Shown: positions 50,656-60,362, counted from the first letter of the stretch. The stretch is DNA of 64,000 nt from Clostridium estertheticum (GCF_011065935.2 NZ_JAAMNH020000001.1:5043001-5107000), one strand, 5' to 3'. The notes: generated by a model not told the origin, from the sequence alone. Numbers and translations are program-made.

Positions 50656-51318
50656 CTATCTCCAAGGTGGCAACATATGTATATCAATACCAAATATGTC
50701 ACCTTGCAATTTTCCTGTCATTTCTTCGACTAAATCATTACTGCAAACAGTGTAGGCATGCGGTATATTTAATTCTTTGGAAAGCTTAGCTACTGCTTTG
50801 TCTCCATCTATTATATGTTGCGTCACAGTTTCATAAGATAAATTAGTATTGGAGATTAAGTGTGTTATCTTTAGTCTTGAAGCTCTTTCTATTGCTTTAA
50901 AGTATTCTACAATATCTGAAGAAATTGATGTAAATGGCCTATTTGTATTTATAACAAAAAACATATCGTAGGGTTCCTCCACAAAAAACCTATTGTACTG
51001 ACCAAGTGCTATTGAGCCTGAGTCATCGCCACCTACATCTATTACCACTTCGTAACTTTTATCATTAAATATAGCTATTATCTCTGCTGGAACCACCATG
51101 AGTTCTGCATTAACTAGTTCTGGATTGGATGCTATGACTCTTATTCCATACTCCTCTAATTGCTTTCTCACGTCTCTTACACAGAAATAAGGATTTACTA
51201 TATCTAAGTCAGCTATTGCAACCTTTTTCCCTTGTTTTGCAAGATTTATTGCATAATTTATTGCTATTTCTGTCTTTCCACTGCCAAAATGGCCTGTAAA
51301 TACTCTTATTCTACTCAT
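50656..51318 (-). CDS. MinD/CobQ-like ATPase
   Basis: 220 residues from ATG 51318 (GGGAGA upstream at about 10 nt; the reading to 51348 is unsupported). Deviant Walker A FTGHFGSGKTEIAINYAINL, then ADLDIVNPYFCVRDVRKQLE, then VVIDVGGDDSGSIALGQYNR. A SIMIBI-class ATPase of unknown client. Located between the buk terminator and the vor promoter; such genes are seen beside 2-ketoacid oxidoreductases in clostridia, so it may help cluster assembly or regulation (inference). Confidence 0.7.
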   Translation of the reverse strand: MSRIRVFTGHFGSGKTEIAINYAINLAKQGKKVAIADLDIVNPYFCVRDVRKQLEEYGIRVIASNPELVNAELMVVPAEIIAIFNDKSYEVVIDVGGDDSGSIALGQYNRFFVEEPYDMFFVINTNRPFTSISSDIVEYFKAIERASRLKITHLISNTNLSYETVTQHIIDGDKAVAKLSKELNIPHAYTVCSNDLVEEMTGKLQGDIFGIDIHMLPPWR

Positions 51319-51393
51319 TATATCACTGTCTCCCTTCCGAAATTTCAATAAAATAAGTTGCTTTGATATTTAATAAATTATCAAAACAACTTA

Positions 51394-51442
51394 GGCACAT
51401 GGAATGAACAGCTTACTTACTTGTTATTTATTCCAATGTGCC
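51394..51442 (-). terminator. Terminator of the buk-ptb-buk operon
   Basis: GGCACATTGGAAT/ATTCCATGTGCC stem with a long loop, followed on the minus strand by TTGTTTTGAT. Confidence 0.65.
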
Positions 51443-51458
51443 TTATTGTTATAGTTTA

Positions 51459-52529
51459 TTATTTATACTCTTTAGCCTTTTCTTGGTGGTTTAATACTCT
51501 TAACCCGCCTTCAGCTAGTGCTAACAATTCATCTTCACCTGGATAAACTACTACTTTTGTTATGAATTCTACTCTTTCTTTTATATAATTAACTATAGGC
51601 TTGCCATAAGCTATGCCTCCAGTTAAAATTATAGCATCTACTTTTCCTGATAAGACTGCTGCACATTTTCCAATTTCCTTAGCTACTTGATATCCCATAG
51701 CTTCAAAAATCAATTTGCATTTTTCATCCCCAGCTTGTGCTTTATCTATTACTTCTTTAGCATCGTTTGTATTAAGATAAGCAACGAAGCCACCTTTTCC
51801 ATTTATCTTTTTCTTTATGTCCTCTATTGTGTATTTTCCACTAAAGCACATTTTAACTAAATCGCCTACAGGCAATCCTCCAGATCTTTCTGGTGAAAAT
51901 GGGCCATCTCCATCTAATGCATTATTAACATCAACAACTTTTCCAGCCATGTGAGCTCCTACTGAGATCCCACCGCCCATGTGTGCTACTATTAAATTAA
52001 GTTCTTCGTATTTTTTTCCAATTTCTTTTGCATATCTTTTAGCTACTGCCTTTTGATTTAGTGCATGAAAAAGACTCTTTCTTTCTATTTCTGGAAGTCC
52101 TGATATTCTTGCTACATCCATCATTTCATCCACAACTACTGGATCAACAATAAACGCCGGTATATCTAAAGTTTTTGCAATTTCATTTGCAATTATTCCA
52201 CCTAAATTTGAAGCGTGCTGCCCTTGTACTCCGATTTTTAAATCATTAAGTATAGCATCGTTTACAGCATATGTACCACCTTCCATAGGTTTTAGAAGTC
52301 CCCCTCTACCTACTATGGCATCTAGTGTACTTATATCAAAGTTTTTTTCTTTAAGTACGTTTAATATAACATCTTTTCTGAAATTAAACTGTTCATATAT
52401 ACCTTCAAATTTACCTATTTCTTCTGATGAATGTCTTAGGGTTTCTACCAATACTTCCTTTTCATCTTCATATACACCTATTTTAGTTGATGTTGAACCT
52501 GGATTAATCATTAACAATTTATGTGTCAT
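51459..52529 (-). CDS. buk: Butyrate kinase 1
   Basis: 356 residues, the normal length. ASKHA signatures: LMINPGSTSTKIGVYED at the N-terminus, LIVAHMGGGISVGAHMAGKV, DGDGPFSPERSGGLPVGDLV, and VDAIILTGGIAYGKPIV. It converts acyl-phosphate plus ADP to acid plus ATP. Third gene of buk-ptb-buk. The second kinase, 53491-54576, is clearly a paralogue. Confidence 0.93.
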   Translation of the reverse strand: MTHKLLMINPGSTSTKIGVYEDEKEVLVETLRHSSEEIGKFEGIYEQFNFRKDVILNVLKEKNFDISTLDAIVGRGGLLKPMEGGTYAVNDAILNDLKIGVQGQHASNLGGIIANEIAKTLDIPAFIVDPVVVDEMMDVARISGLPEIERKSLFHALNQKAVAKRYAKEIGKKYEELNLIVAHMGGGISVGAHMAGKVVDVNNALDGDGPFSPERSGGLPVGDLVKMCFSGKYTIEDIKKKINGKGGFVAYLNTNDAKEVIDKAQAGDEKCKLIFEAMGYQVAKEIGKCAAVLSGKVDAIILTGGIAYGKPIVNYIKERVEFITKVVVYPGEDELLALAEGGLRVLNHQEKAKEYK

Positions 52530-52554
52530 ATTGTTCCTCCTCTGTACTTAAAAA

Positions 52555-53463
52555 TTATTTATTATATTCTGCAACTAAAGCTGCAAGTGCTATAGAATTT
52601 AATTTTGTTTCCGGAGTATCTGCTCTAGAAGTTAGTATAACTGGTGCAGAAGTACCTACTAAAAGCCCACCATTTTTAGCTTCAGTTGTGTAAGTTAAAC
52701 ACTTGTACATTGCATTTCCAGCTTCAATATTAGCCATTAAAAGAATATCTGCTTTACCTGCTACTGGACCTTCTAGTTTTTTATGTTTTGCAGCTGATTC
52801 TGACAACGCATTATCAAGACCTAGAGGTCCATCAATAATACATCCTTTTATCTGACCTCTCTCATTCATTTTTGAAAGCATTGCTGCATCTAGTGTTGCT
52901 GGCATACTAGTGTTTACTACTTCTACTGCGCAAACTGCTGCAACTTTAGGAAGCTCAACACCGCAAGCTTTTGCAACTACTACTGAATTGTTTACTATAT
53001 CTATTTTTTCTTTTAACTCTGGATACATATTGAAGGCAGCATCTGTTAAAAATATTAATCTATCATAGGCTGGTATTTCAAAGACTGCTATGTGAGACAT
53101 TTGCTTTCCAGTTCGTAGACCTACTTCTTTATTTAATACAGCTCTTAAGAAGGTAGCCGTATCTACTAGACCCTTCATAAGCATATCCGCTTTTCCTGAG
53201 GATACAAGCTCAACTGCAACCATGGAAGCTTTTTTATCGTTTTTCTCGTCTATAATTTCAAACTCTTCTATATTCATACCTATCGTAGTGGCTATAGAAA
53301 TTATTTTTTCCTTATCGCCTACTAATATTGCATTAGCTATGCCATTTTTCTTAGCATCTTGAATTGCCTCAAGAACTGGTTCATCCTGTGCTACAGCTAC
53401 TGCTACAGTTTTCATTCCTTGTGCTTTCGCGGTATTTAATACTTCATTAAAAGTTTTAATCAT
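52555..53463 (-). CDS. ptb: Phosphate butyryltransferase
   Basis: 302 residues, family length. Begins FNEVLNTAKAQGMKTVAVAV, contains AILVGDKEKIISIATTIG, DMLMKGLVDTATFLRAVLNK, LTDAAFNMYPELKEKIDIVN, and LLVGTSAPVILTSRADTPET near the end. It exchanges acyl-CoA with phosphate to acyl-phosphate. Flanked by two kinase genes, giving a complete ATP-yielding module for butyryl- or isobutyryl/isovaleryl-CoA. Confidence 0.95.
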   Translation of the reverse strand: MIKTFNEVLNTAKAQGMKTVAVAVAQDEPVLEAIQDAKKNGIANAILVGDKEKIISIATTIGMNIEEFEIIDEKNDKKASMVAVELVSSGKADMLMKGLVDTATFLRAVLNKEVGLRTGKQMSHIAVFEIPAYDRLIFLTDAAFNMYPELKEKIDIVNNSVVVAKACGVELPKVAAVCAVEVVNTSMPATLDAAMLSKMNERGQIKGCIIDGPLGLDNALSESAAKHKKLEGPVAGKADILLMANIEAGNAMYKCLTYTTEAKNGGLLVGTSAPVILTSRADTPETKLNSIALAALVAEYNK

Positions 53464-53490
53464 AAGATTACACTCCTTCTACTCTATTTT

Positions 53491-54576
53491 CTATTTTGTT
53501 TGTTCTTCGTAAATTTTAGCCTTTTCTTCTCCATTTAATATTCTTAGAGCTCCCTGCGCTAGCGCTAACATTTCATCTTCTCCTGGTACCAATTCAACGG
53601 TGGCAATAAAACTCACCATTTCGCTTATCCAAGTAGTAAGTCTCTTGTTATGAGCAAGTCCTCCTGTAAGGATTATTGCATCAATTTTTCCAGAAACTAC
53701 TGTTGCCATGGCTCCAATTTCTTTAGCAATTTGATATGCCATAGCTTTAAAAATAAGTTCTGAACTTTTATCGCCACTATCTATCATTTTATCAACAATT
53801 CTTCCATCGTTGGTATTTAGATAAGCCACAAGCCCCCCTTCACCTGTTAATTTTTTCTTTAACTGTTGAAGAGTATATTCTCCACTGAATGCCAACTTTG
53901 CTAAATCTCCTACTGGAAGTCCTCCTGTTCGTTCTGGCGAAAAAGGACCTTCTTCATTGGCATTGTTCACATCTAAAATTCTTCCATTTTTAACTGGAGA
54001 CACAGAAATTCCTCCACCTATGTGTGCAACAATGTAAGTGCTATTTTCAAAATCCTTATGTAATTTAGCGCAAACCCGTCTTGTTACTGCTTTAATATTT
54101 AAGGCATGGACTAGTGAACGCCTTGGTATCTCTGGAAGTCCAGAGATTCTTGCCACATCCAATATCTCATCTACTGCTACAGGATCTACTATAAATGATG
54201 GTATGTTAATTTTTCTTGCAATTTCAAAGGCTATTACCCCGCCTAGATTAGAAGCGTGCTCTGCCTGATATCCTATTTTTAAATCCTCTAACATTTTCGG
54301 CGTTATTTCATATGTACCACCTGGCATTGGTCTCAATAATCCACCTCTGCCAACTACTGCAATTAAATCTTCAAGGGCTATACCTTCTTTTTCTAGCCAC
54401 TGTAGAATCAAAGCAGTTCTCATGTCTTTTTGGTCGTAAATCTTCTCAAATTTTTTGATTTCATCAGAGCTATGGGTCAAATTAGATGTAATTACACAAT
54501 GTTCATCTTTGAATATTGATAATTTAGTTGATGTTGAACCAGGATTTATTACTAAAATATATCCTTTGTTACTCAT
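53491..54576 (-). CDS. buk: Butyrate kinase 2
   Basis: 361 residues. Starts MSNKGYILVINPGSTSTKLS, contains YIVAHIGGGISVSPVKNGRI, NEEGPFSPERTGGLPVGDLA and IDAIILTGGLAHNKRLTTW. A paralogue of the other buk; the catalytic motifs are intact in both. First gene of the operon, preceded by a possible promoter (TTGAAT, 17 bp, TTAAAA) about 100 bp upstream. Different acyl chain preferences are a plausible reason for two kinases. Confidence 0.93.
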   Translation of the reverse strand: MSNKGYILVINPGSTSTKLSIFKDEHCVITSNLTHSSDEIKKFEKIYDQKDMRTALILQWLEKEGIALEDLIAVVGRGGLLRPMPGGTYEITPKMLEDLKIGYQAEHASNLGGVIAFEIARKINIPSFIVDPVAVDEILDVARISGLPEIPRRSLVHALNIKAVTRRVCAKLHKDFENSTYIVAHIGGGISVSPVKNGRILDVNNANEEGPFSPERTGGLPVGDLAKLAFSGEYTLQQLKKKLTGEGGLVAYLNTNDGRIVDKMIDSGDKSSELIFKAMAYQIAKEIGAMATVVSGKIDAIILTGGLAHNKRLTTWISEMVSFIATVELVPGEDEMLALAQGALRILNGEEKAKIYEEQTK

Positions 54577-54708
54577 TTAAACACCTCTCCCTTATTTGCC
54601 TCTGTAATAATAGCAACTATTTATTACTAGCTATATAAATATGTATTTCTGTTGCCATTATCATTTTAACAAATTTCATATAGGAAATTCAAGGGTTTAA
54701 AAAATTTA

Positions 54709-56307
54709 TTATATATGTTTCCATTCTTTCATTATATTTTCTGCAACTTTTAGTCCGTCCACTGCTGCAGAAATTATTCCACCTGCATATCCCGCTCCCT
54801 CTCCTGCTGGGTATAGGCCTTCTAGGGATATGCTTTGGAGTTTATCATTTCTATCAATCCTTACTGGTGCTGAGGTTCTTGTTTCAATACCAGTCATAAT
54901 TGCATCTTCCCTTGCAAACCCATTTATTTTATATTCAAATTTAGGCAAAGCCTCTTTTATAGCATCTGTTACATAGCTAGGCAAACATGTAGTAAGATCA
55001 GCAAACTTATATCCAGGTGTATAGCTTGGTTTTACACTTCCTATGGCATTACTAACTTTATCTTTAAGGAAATCTCCAACTAATTGTACCGGGGCATTAA
55101 AGTTTGCTCCTCCTGCCATGTAAGCTAGAGCTTCATAATGCCTTTGGAACTCTATACCAGCCAGCGGGCTATCCCCTGCGAAGTCCTTAGGTCCTACAGC
55201 TACTACTATGGCAGAGTTTGCATTGGCCTTATTTCTCTTATATTTGCTCATCCCATTTATCACCAAGTGACCCTGCTCCGATGCGGCCGCTACTACTTCT
55301 CCGCCTGGGCACATACAAAAACTATAGACTGCTCTTCCAGATCTTTCACTGGTATAAGTAAGCTTGTAATCGGCAGCTTTTAATCTTTCATGACTAGCAT
55401 ATTTCCCATATTGATTTTCATTAATCATATCTTGTGGATGCTCTATTCGAACTCCCACTGCAAAAGGCTTGCTAGACATAAATACTCCTTTTTTATATAA
55501 CATTTCATAGGTGTCGCGAGAACTATGTCCTGGGGCTAAAATCAAGCTATCACAGGGTATTTCTTCTCCATTTACTATTATGCTTTTCACTTTTTTATCT
55601 TTAATTTTTATATCTTCAAGTTTACTATTAAATCTTACTTCTCCACCAAGACTTATAATGGTTTCTCTAATGTTCTTCACAACTGATTTAAGTATATCTG
55701 TACCTATGTGAGGCTTACCCATATATAATATTTCTTCTGGGGCACCAGCTTTCACAAATTCCTCTAATATGTAATCACACCTAGTGTCTTTTATTCTTGT
55801 GGTTAACTTTCCATCTGAAAAGGTTCCCGCTCCACCTTCACCAAATTGCACATTAGATTCTGTATTAAGCACTGCTCTTGTCCAAAACTTAACTATACTA
55901 TTTGTCCTACGCTCTACATTTTCTCCTCTTTCTATAATCAGTGGTTTATAACCCTTTTGCGCCATAAGAAGACCAGCAAACATTCCTGCTGGTCCCATTC
56001 CTACTATTATTGGTCTATGATTCATGGCAGTAGTTCCAAATTCAAACTCAGAATCGTACTTAACCTCTTCAATTTTAACATCTTTATCATTTGCTCCGGC
56101 CACCACTTTTATTTCGTTATCCATTTCAATAATAGCAGCATAATTAAATTTTATATTATTTTTTTTCCTTGCATCTATAGATTCTTTAGCTATTCTAAAA
56201 ACTTTTATTTCACTTTCAGAAACTCTCATTTTTCTTGCTGCCTTTATTTTTACATCTTCCATATTTTCATCTATATCTAGAACTATGTTATTTACTTTAA
56301 TTGCCAT
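54709..56307 (-). CDS. FAD-dependent oxidoreductase, COG2509 type
   Basis: 532 residues. N-terminal BLOC-like/ACT-like region of about 90 residues (KAARKMRVSESEIKVFRIAK), then FAD-binding IIVGMGPAGMFAGLLMAQKG, VQFGEGGAGTFSDGKLTTRI, AVGVRIEHPQDMINENQYGK, and the C-terminal LYPAGEGAGYAGGIISAAVD. Member of an uncharacterised flavoprotein family frequent beside cdaA-cdaR-glmM in clostridia. Overlaps the end of cdaR by 11 nt and so belongs to its operon. Confidence 0.88.
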   Translation of the reverse strand: MAIKVNNIVLDIDENMEDVKIKAARKMRVSESEIKVFRIAKESIDARKKNNIKFNYAAIIEMDNEIKVVAGANDKDVKIEEVKYDSEFEFGTTAMNHRPIIVGMGPAGMFAGLLMAQKGYKPLIIERGENVERRTNSIVKFWTRAVLNTESNVQFGEGGAGTFSDGKLTTRIKDTRCDYILEEFVKAGAPEEILYMGKPHIGTDILKSVVKNIRETIISLGGEVRFNSKLEDIKIKDKKVKSIIVNGEEIPCDSLILAPGHSSRDTYEMLYKKGVFMSSKPFAVGVRIEHPQDMINENQYGKYASHERLKAADYKLTYTSERSGRAVYSFCMCPGGEVVAAASEQGHLVINGMSKYKRNKANANSAIVVAVGPKDFAGDSPLAGIEFQRHYEALAYMAGGANFNAPVQLVGDFLKDKVSNAIGSVKPSYTPGYKFADLTTCLPSYVTDAIKEALPKFEYKINGFAREDAIMTGIETRTSAPVRIDRNDKLQSISLEGLYPAGEGAGYAGGIISAAVDGLKVAENIMKEWKHI

Positions 56308-57544
56308 TAGTTGTAGTTACCCCCGTTTGTTTTTTCGTAATAGTTACTAATATTTTATCTGGAACTTCGGATATTAAATTTACGCCGTCTGGCATTGTTA
56401 CCTTTACATTCAAAGTGTGCTGGCCTTCTACTAAATTAACTAAGTCTACTGCTGCAGTAATTTTTTTTAAATCCAAGGAATTTATAACTGCTTCAGTTCC
56501 AGAAATAACTATGGTGCTTTTAGCTTTTTCTAACTTTGCATCATAATTTTGATCCAAATTATTATATTTTATGTCAAGGCTTAGACTCTTTTGCACAACT
56601 TTATTTAAATTAATTTCAACTTTAACAGTACCTGTACCACTAGTGCTAACTAAACTTAATCCATCAGGAATTAATACCTTTGCATCCATTGTAGTGCTCT
56701 TATTTATCTTACTTAAATCAATGGCTTCCGTGTTCAAGCTTTCTAGTTGATTAAGATCCGCTGCGCTTCCGGTTACATCAAAGTGTTCTGGCAATACTCT
56801 TATACTTGCTAATGTAAAATTAGGGTCCAAATTTCCTATAGTTTTTACTTTTACTCCTACAGATTTAGTCTTCCTTATAGGAATCTTAACATCTATTTGG
56901 GATGGATTTACCGTAACTTCTTTTATTTCTTTTCCTTCTGCATCTACTGGCTTAAGTTTGTAGGTTCTTATAAGATCAGATTCTAGTCCTTGTATATCCG
57001 TTTCTATTATTAGCTCTTTTACTATATTTACAAACTTTGATGCTCCTACCACCATTGCAGAGTTTTGTGATATTTTTGCTGCAGATGCGTAAAATCCTTC
57101 TTTTGGCTTACCATTAACATTTACGCTTACAGGTAGCTTAGCTTCAGTCAGTTCATCTAAGTTTATGGTTATAAAAAGACTGTCACTATTTAGCACATTT
57201 ATATTATCAGGACTTTTTCTTATTTCAATTGGAATCTTTTGTTCTCCTCTTTTAAGAGCATACAAACTTAAATCTGCCACTACTGTAAAATCCTCTGCTT
57301 TAGTATTTAGTAGCATGCTAGTATTAGCTCCTTTTATATTTAGGGACGTGGTTAAATCTTGCCCCGGTACTATAATGAGCTTTGATTGAGTTAATATATC
57401 TGTATTTAAGAGCTGAACAGGTATGCTTTTAAGCTTATAAGCAGTCAGTGGACTTTCTGTACTTGTAATAAAAAGCCATAGTATAAAGGCAGCTATTACA
57501 CAGCAAATTTTAATTATTAATTGTTGTTTCCCTTCTTTATCCAT
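56297..57544 (-). CDS. cdaR: CdaA regulator, YbbR-domain protein
   Basis: 415 residues. One N-terminal membrane helix (KICCVIAAFILWLFITS), then four YbbR repeats outside the cell (for example YKLKSIPVQLLNTDILTQSK, LPVSVNVNGKPKEGFYASAA, VGVKVKTIGNLDPNFTLASI and LSLDIKYNNLDQNYDAKLEK). CdaR binds and modulates the diadenylate cyclase CdaA, encoded immediately upstream; the two genes overlap by 28 nt. Thr/Asn-rich C-terminus. Confidence 0.92.
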   Translation of the reverse strand: MDKEGKQQLIIKICCVIAAFILWLFITSTESPLTAYKLKSIPVQLLNTDILTQSKLIIVPGQDLTTSLNIKGANTSMLLNTKAEDFTVVADLSLYALKRGEQKIPIEIRKSPDNINVLNSDSLFITINLDELTEAKLPVSVNVNGKPKEGFYASAAKISQNSAMVVGASKFVNIVKELIIETDIQGLESDLIRTYKLKPVDAEGKEIKEVTVNPSQIDVKIPIRKTKSVGVKVKTIGNLDPNFTLASIRVLPEHFDVTGSAADLNQLESLNTEAIDLSKINKSTTMDAKVLIPDGLSLVSTSGTGTVKVEINLNKVVQKSLSLDIKYNNLDQNYDAKLEKAKSTIVISGTEAVINSLDLKKITAAVDLVNLVEGQHTLNVKVTMPDGVNLISEVPDKILVTITKKQTGVTTTNGN

Positions 57545-58362
57545 GACTTTACTCTCTCCTTTAAAGTTATTTTTTTACTTTGCCTGTTCTTTATTATTTG
57601 AACAAGTATTTTCTTAAGCTTATCTCGGTCATAGTTCCTTACCAATCTCCCATTAACCGCTAGAGATATATTCCCTGTTTCTTCTGATACTATTATTGTT
57701 AGCGCATCTGAAGTTTCAGTTATTCCTATGGCCGCTCTATGCCGCGTTCCTAGTTTCTTGCTTATTTTATCATTGTTCGTTAAAGGCAGAAAACATCCTG
57801 CCGCTATTATTCTATCATTTCTAATTACTGTAGCCCCATCATGAAGTGGAGTATTAACCACAAATATATTTTCTAGTAGTGCAGCAGATATTACTGCATC
57901 CATTGTGGTTCCAGTTTTAATTACTTCTCCGATACCTGTTTTTTGTTCTATTACTATTAGTGCTCCTGTTCTACTTTTAGATAAGTTTTCAACAGCATTA
58001 ACAACTTCAGTTATAACTATCTCCACGGTCTCTTCATTTTCAAATATGTGTTTATCTGTAAAAGCGGTCCTTCCAAGGTGCTCTAAGGCGCTTCTTATTT
58101 CCGGTTGAAAAATTATAACAATAGTCAAAACACCGATTGTTATAGTCTTATTTAAAATCCAATTTAACACAGTTAAATTAAGCAATTGGCTTATCGGGAT
58201 AAGTACGAAAATAAGAACTATTCCTTTTAATAGTTGTTCAGCTCTTGTTTCTTTAATTAATATATACCCTTTATAAAATATATACGCCACCACTAATATA
58301 TCTAAAACTGAAAAGAAACTTATATTTTTAATTGTGCTTAACATTAATTTAAGTACATCCAT
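57517..58362 (-). CDS. cdaA: Diadenylate cyclase
   Basis: 281 residues from ATG 58362 with AAGGGGG upstream; a GTG at 58371 abuts that site. Three N-terminal membrane helices (about 15-80), then the DAC domain with TPLHDGATVIRNDRIIAAGC (DGA motif) and GTRHRAAIGITETSDALTII (RHR motif). It condenses two ATP to c-di-AMP, a regulator of potassium, osmolytes and cell wall homeostasis. Operon cdaA-cdaR-flavoprotein; the usual last member glmM lies elsewhere in the window. Confidence 0.97.
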   Translation of the reverse strand: MDVLKLMLSTIKNISFFSVLDILVVAYIFYKGYILIKETRAEQLLKGIVLIFVLIPISQLLNLTVLNWILNKTITIGVLTIVIIFQPEIRSALEHLGRTAFTDKHIFENEETVEIVITEVVNAVENLSKSRTGALIVIEQKTGIGEVIKTGTTMDAVISAALLENIFVVNTPLHDGATVIRNDRIIAAGCFLPLTNNDKISKKLGTRHRAAIGITETSDALTIIVSEETGNISLAVNGRLVRNYDRDKLKKILVQIIKNRQSKKITLKERVKSWIKKGNNN

Positions 58363-58627
58363 AAAGCTCACGCCCCCTTACTATAACTCCTATATATAAT
58401 TATACACCATGCTATGGCTTATTAATATAAATTATAAGTTAATTTTATTTTAATAATTAGCCTTATATTTTCAAATTACTTTATCTTATTTAATAGTTTC
58501 AAATACTAATGGTCGGAATTTTATAATTTAACTAGAATAATTTATAAATTATAATAATATAAGAATATAAATTAGGATAATATAACAATATAAGAATATA
58601 AACCAAAAAATAAAGGAGTGAGTTTAT

Positions 58628-59653
58628 TTGAGCGAAAAGAAAGATACTGTAGATGCTAATAAGAAAAGAAAAATATTTAAAATTATACTTTTTCTATCTA
58701 TTATAATGACCTCCATAGGGATTTTCTTTGCCAGCTACTATTCATCTATAAATAAGGTATATGACTCCTATGAAGCCACCATAGTAAGTGACATTAACAG
58801 TATTAACGAAATTAATAAAAATATAGAGCAATTTTTTAATACTAGCGGAACAATAGATATTGAATATACAAAAAAACAATTACCAAGTATCATTATTGAT
58901 TTAACTAAGTTGAGAGATAATTTGGCAAATTCTCAGCCTACTACAAAATATAAAAAAGATCATGAAAATCTAAAATTAGGTTTAGATAATAACCTATTAA
59001 TATATAGGCAGTCACTGGCAATTTTAAAAGATCCATCTGGGCCTTCTGTAGACGGATTTAGTGCTGCCCTTAAAACTTATAGAAATGACTGCATGAATTT
59101 TTACTCTTTAATAGATATTCATAATATTAAAATTGAACTTCCAAAAACTTCATTAACCTTCATTGATAATGTGCTTAATGACAGTTATATGGCCATAAGA
59201 TTACAAAAGGAAGAAGATATTAAATCTAAGCAAACGGAGGAGTTCATTAGTAATATTGACACTATATCTAAGAACTTTTCAGATATTAAAATTAATTATT
59301 ACTCCAATGTGCTAAAGGTAAGAAAAAAAGATATGTCATATGATGAACTTTTGTTATTATTGGATGATAATATTACAAAATTAAGCAATATAAAAACTAC
59401 TTTTAAAAGCTTATCTATACCACCTTCTACTCTTCCAACTTATGAAGCTTTTAAACCATTATTGGATATGTATGAAAGTTATTTAAGGGATTTTAAACTT
59501 TCACTTACTAGTGAAAAAATTCAAGCCTTAAATCCTGCTGTAGGCACATCGGTATCAGATGATTTATATACTTCTTCTAATGTAAAATTTGGCGAATTAG
59601 AAAATTCCTGTAATGTGTTTATTAAAATCTTACTTGAGCTAAAAAATAAATAA
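58628..59653 (+). CDS. Single-pass extracytoplasmic protein, unknown
   Basis: 341 residues, TTG start at 58628 with AAAGGAGTGAG upstream. Basic N-terminus (KKRKIFK), one membrane helix (IILFLSIIMTSIGIFFASYY), then a helical outer domain of about 300 residues with conserved-looking segments such as IEYTKKQLPSIIIDLTKLRD and LLLLLDDNITKLSNIKTTFK. No family recognised. Divergent from cdaA. Confidence 0.6.
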   Translation: MSEKKDTVDANKKRKIFKIILFLSIIMTSIGIFFASYYSSINKVYDSYEATIVSDINSINEINKNIEQFFNTSGTIDIEYTKKQLPSIIIDLTKLRDNLANSQPTTKYKKDHENLKLGLDNNLLIYRQSLAILKDPSGPSVDGFSAALKTYRNDCMNFYSLIDIHNIKIELPKTSLTFIDNVLNDSYMAIRLQKEEDIKSKQTEEFISNIDTISKNFSDIKINYYSNVLKVRKKDMSYDELLLLLDDNITKLSNIKTTFKSLSIPPSTLPTYEAFKPLLDMYESYLRDFKLSLTSEKIQALNPAVGTSVSDDLYTSSNVKFGELENSCNVFIKILLELKNK

Positions 59654-59693
59654 AATTAATGTATTATCTTCATACTCTTGGGCACACTACTAT

Positions 59694-59791
59694 TGCCTAA
59701 GTAAAAAAACACGGAGGAACCAAGCATTTGGGGTGAATCACGAATTGTGTAGGTTAAACCTTTTCCGAACCCGTCAGCTAACTCCGTAGGC
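59694..59791 (+). ncRNA. c-di-AMP (ydaO) riboswitch
   Basis: Consensus elements in order: GCCTA at the 5' side, CACGGAGGAACC, TTTGGGGTGAATCACG, TTCCGAACCCGTCAGCTAAC and CTCCGTAGGC, with P1 GCCTA/TAGGC and ACGGAG/CTCCGT pairing. An upstream TTGGGCA (59678-59684) can pair with TGCCTAA and compete with P1. The Shine-Dalgarno AAAGGAGAGG begins 2 nt after the aptamer. It controls the hydrolase gene at 59808; binding of c-di-AMP usually turns expression off. Confidence 0.93.
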
Positions 59792-59807
59792 AAAAGGAGA
59801 GGATAGT

Positions 59808-60362
59808 ATGAAAAAATTAGCTTTTTTGGCTTGTATTTTAACATTATTCACATTATTACCTAGTTTAAACGTAAAGGGAGAATATTTATATTCACAAGGT
59901 TCAGAAATTAAAGATTTATATAATGAGAAAATAGAAGCAGTAGCTGTGTTTAATGGATCCAATGACTCAATTTATGTTACTGATGAGGATATTTATTTAA
60001 TGTCTCAAGTTGTATATGCTGAGAGTTGTGGTGAACCTGCTAATGGTAAACTTGCAGTAGCATCCGTTATATTAAATCGTGCTAGAGCTGGTGGTTTTCC
60101 AAAATCTATTTCTGGTGTTATTAACCAAAAGAATGCCTTTTCTTGTGTTAAAGGCGGAAAGGTAGTTCATAAAGGTAAACCGGATGTTATTCCAGATTCC
60201 GCTAGTTACGTAGCTGTATTAGATGCATTAAAAGGTAAAGATCCTACGGATAAGGCAGTTTTCTTTTATAATCCTGTAATATCAACTTCTCAGTGGATGA
60301 AGGATATAAAAAAGGCCAATATAAAGACTATAGGAAATCATGTATTTTTTCTAGTTAAATAA
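59808..60362 (+). CDS. SleB/CwlJ-like cell wall hydrolase
   Basis: 184 residues with a signal peptide (MKKLAFLACILTLFTLLPSL then NVKG). The hydrolase_2 domain spans residues about 62-180: VVYAESCGEPANGKLAVASV then ILNRARAGGFPKSISGVINQ, NAFSCVKGGK, and the final VFFYNPVISTSQWMKDIKKA. The conserved Glu of YAESCGE is the likely catalytic residue. Such enzymes open cortex or vegetative peptidoglycan. It sits under a c-di-AMP riboswitch, linking wall hydrolysis to the second messenger. Confidence 0.92.
   Translation: MKKLAFLACILTLFTLLPSLNVKGEYLYSQGSEIKDLYNEKIEAVAVFNGSNDSIYVTDEDIYLMSQVVYAESCGEPANGKLAVASVILNRARAGGFPKSISGVINQKNAFSCVKGGKVVHKGKPDVIPDSASYVAVLDALKGKDPTDKAVFFYNPVISTSQWMKDIKKANIKTIGNHVFFLVK

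Noticed and set aside
55846..56280. 144-codon plus-strand ORF
   Set aside because: Antisense to the COG2509 flavoprotein gene; low-complexity Phe/Ser/Ile-rich translation.
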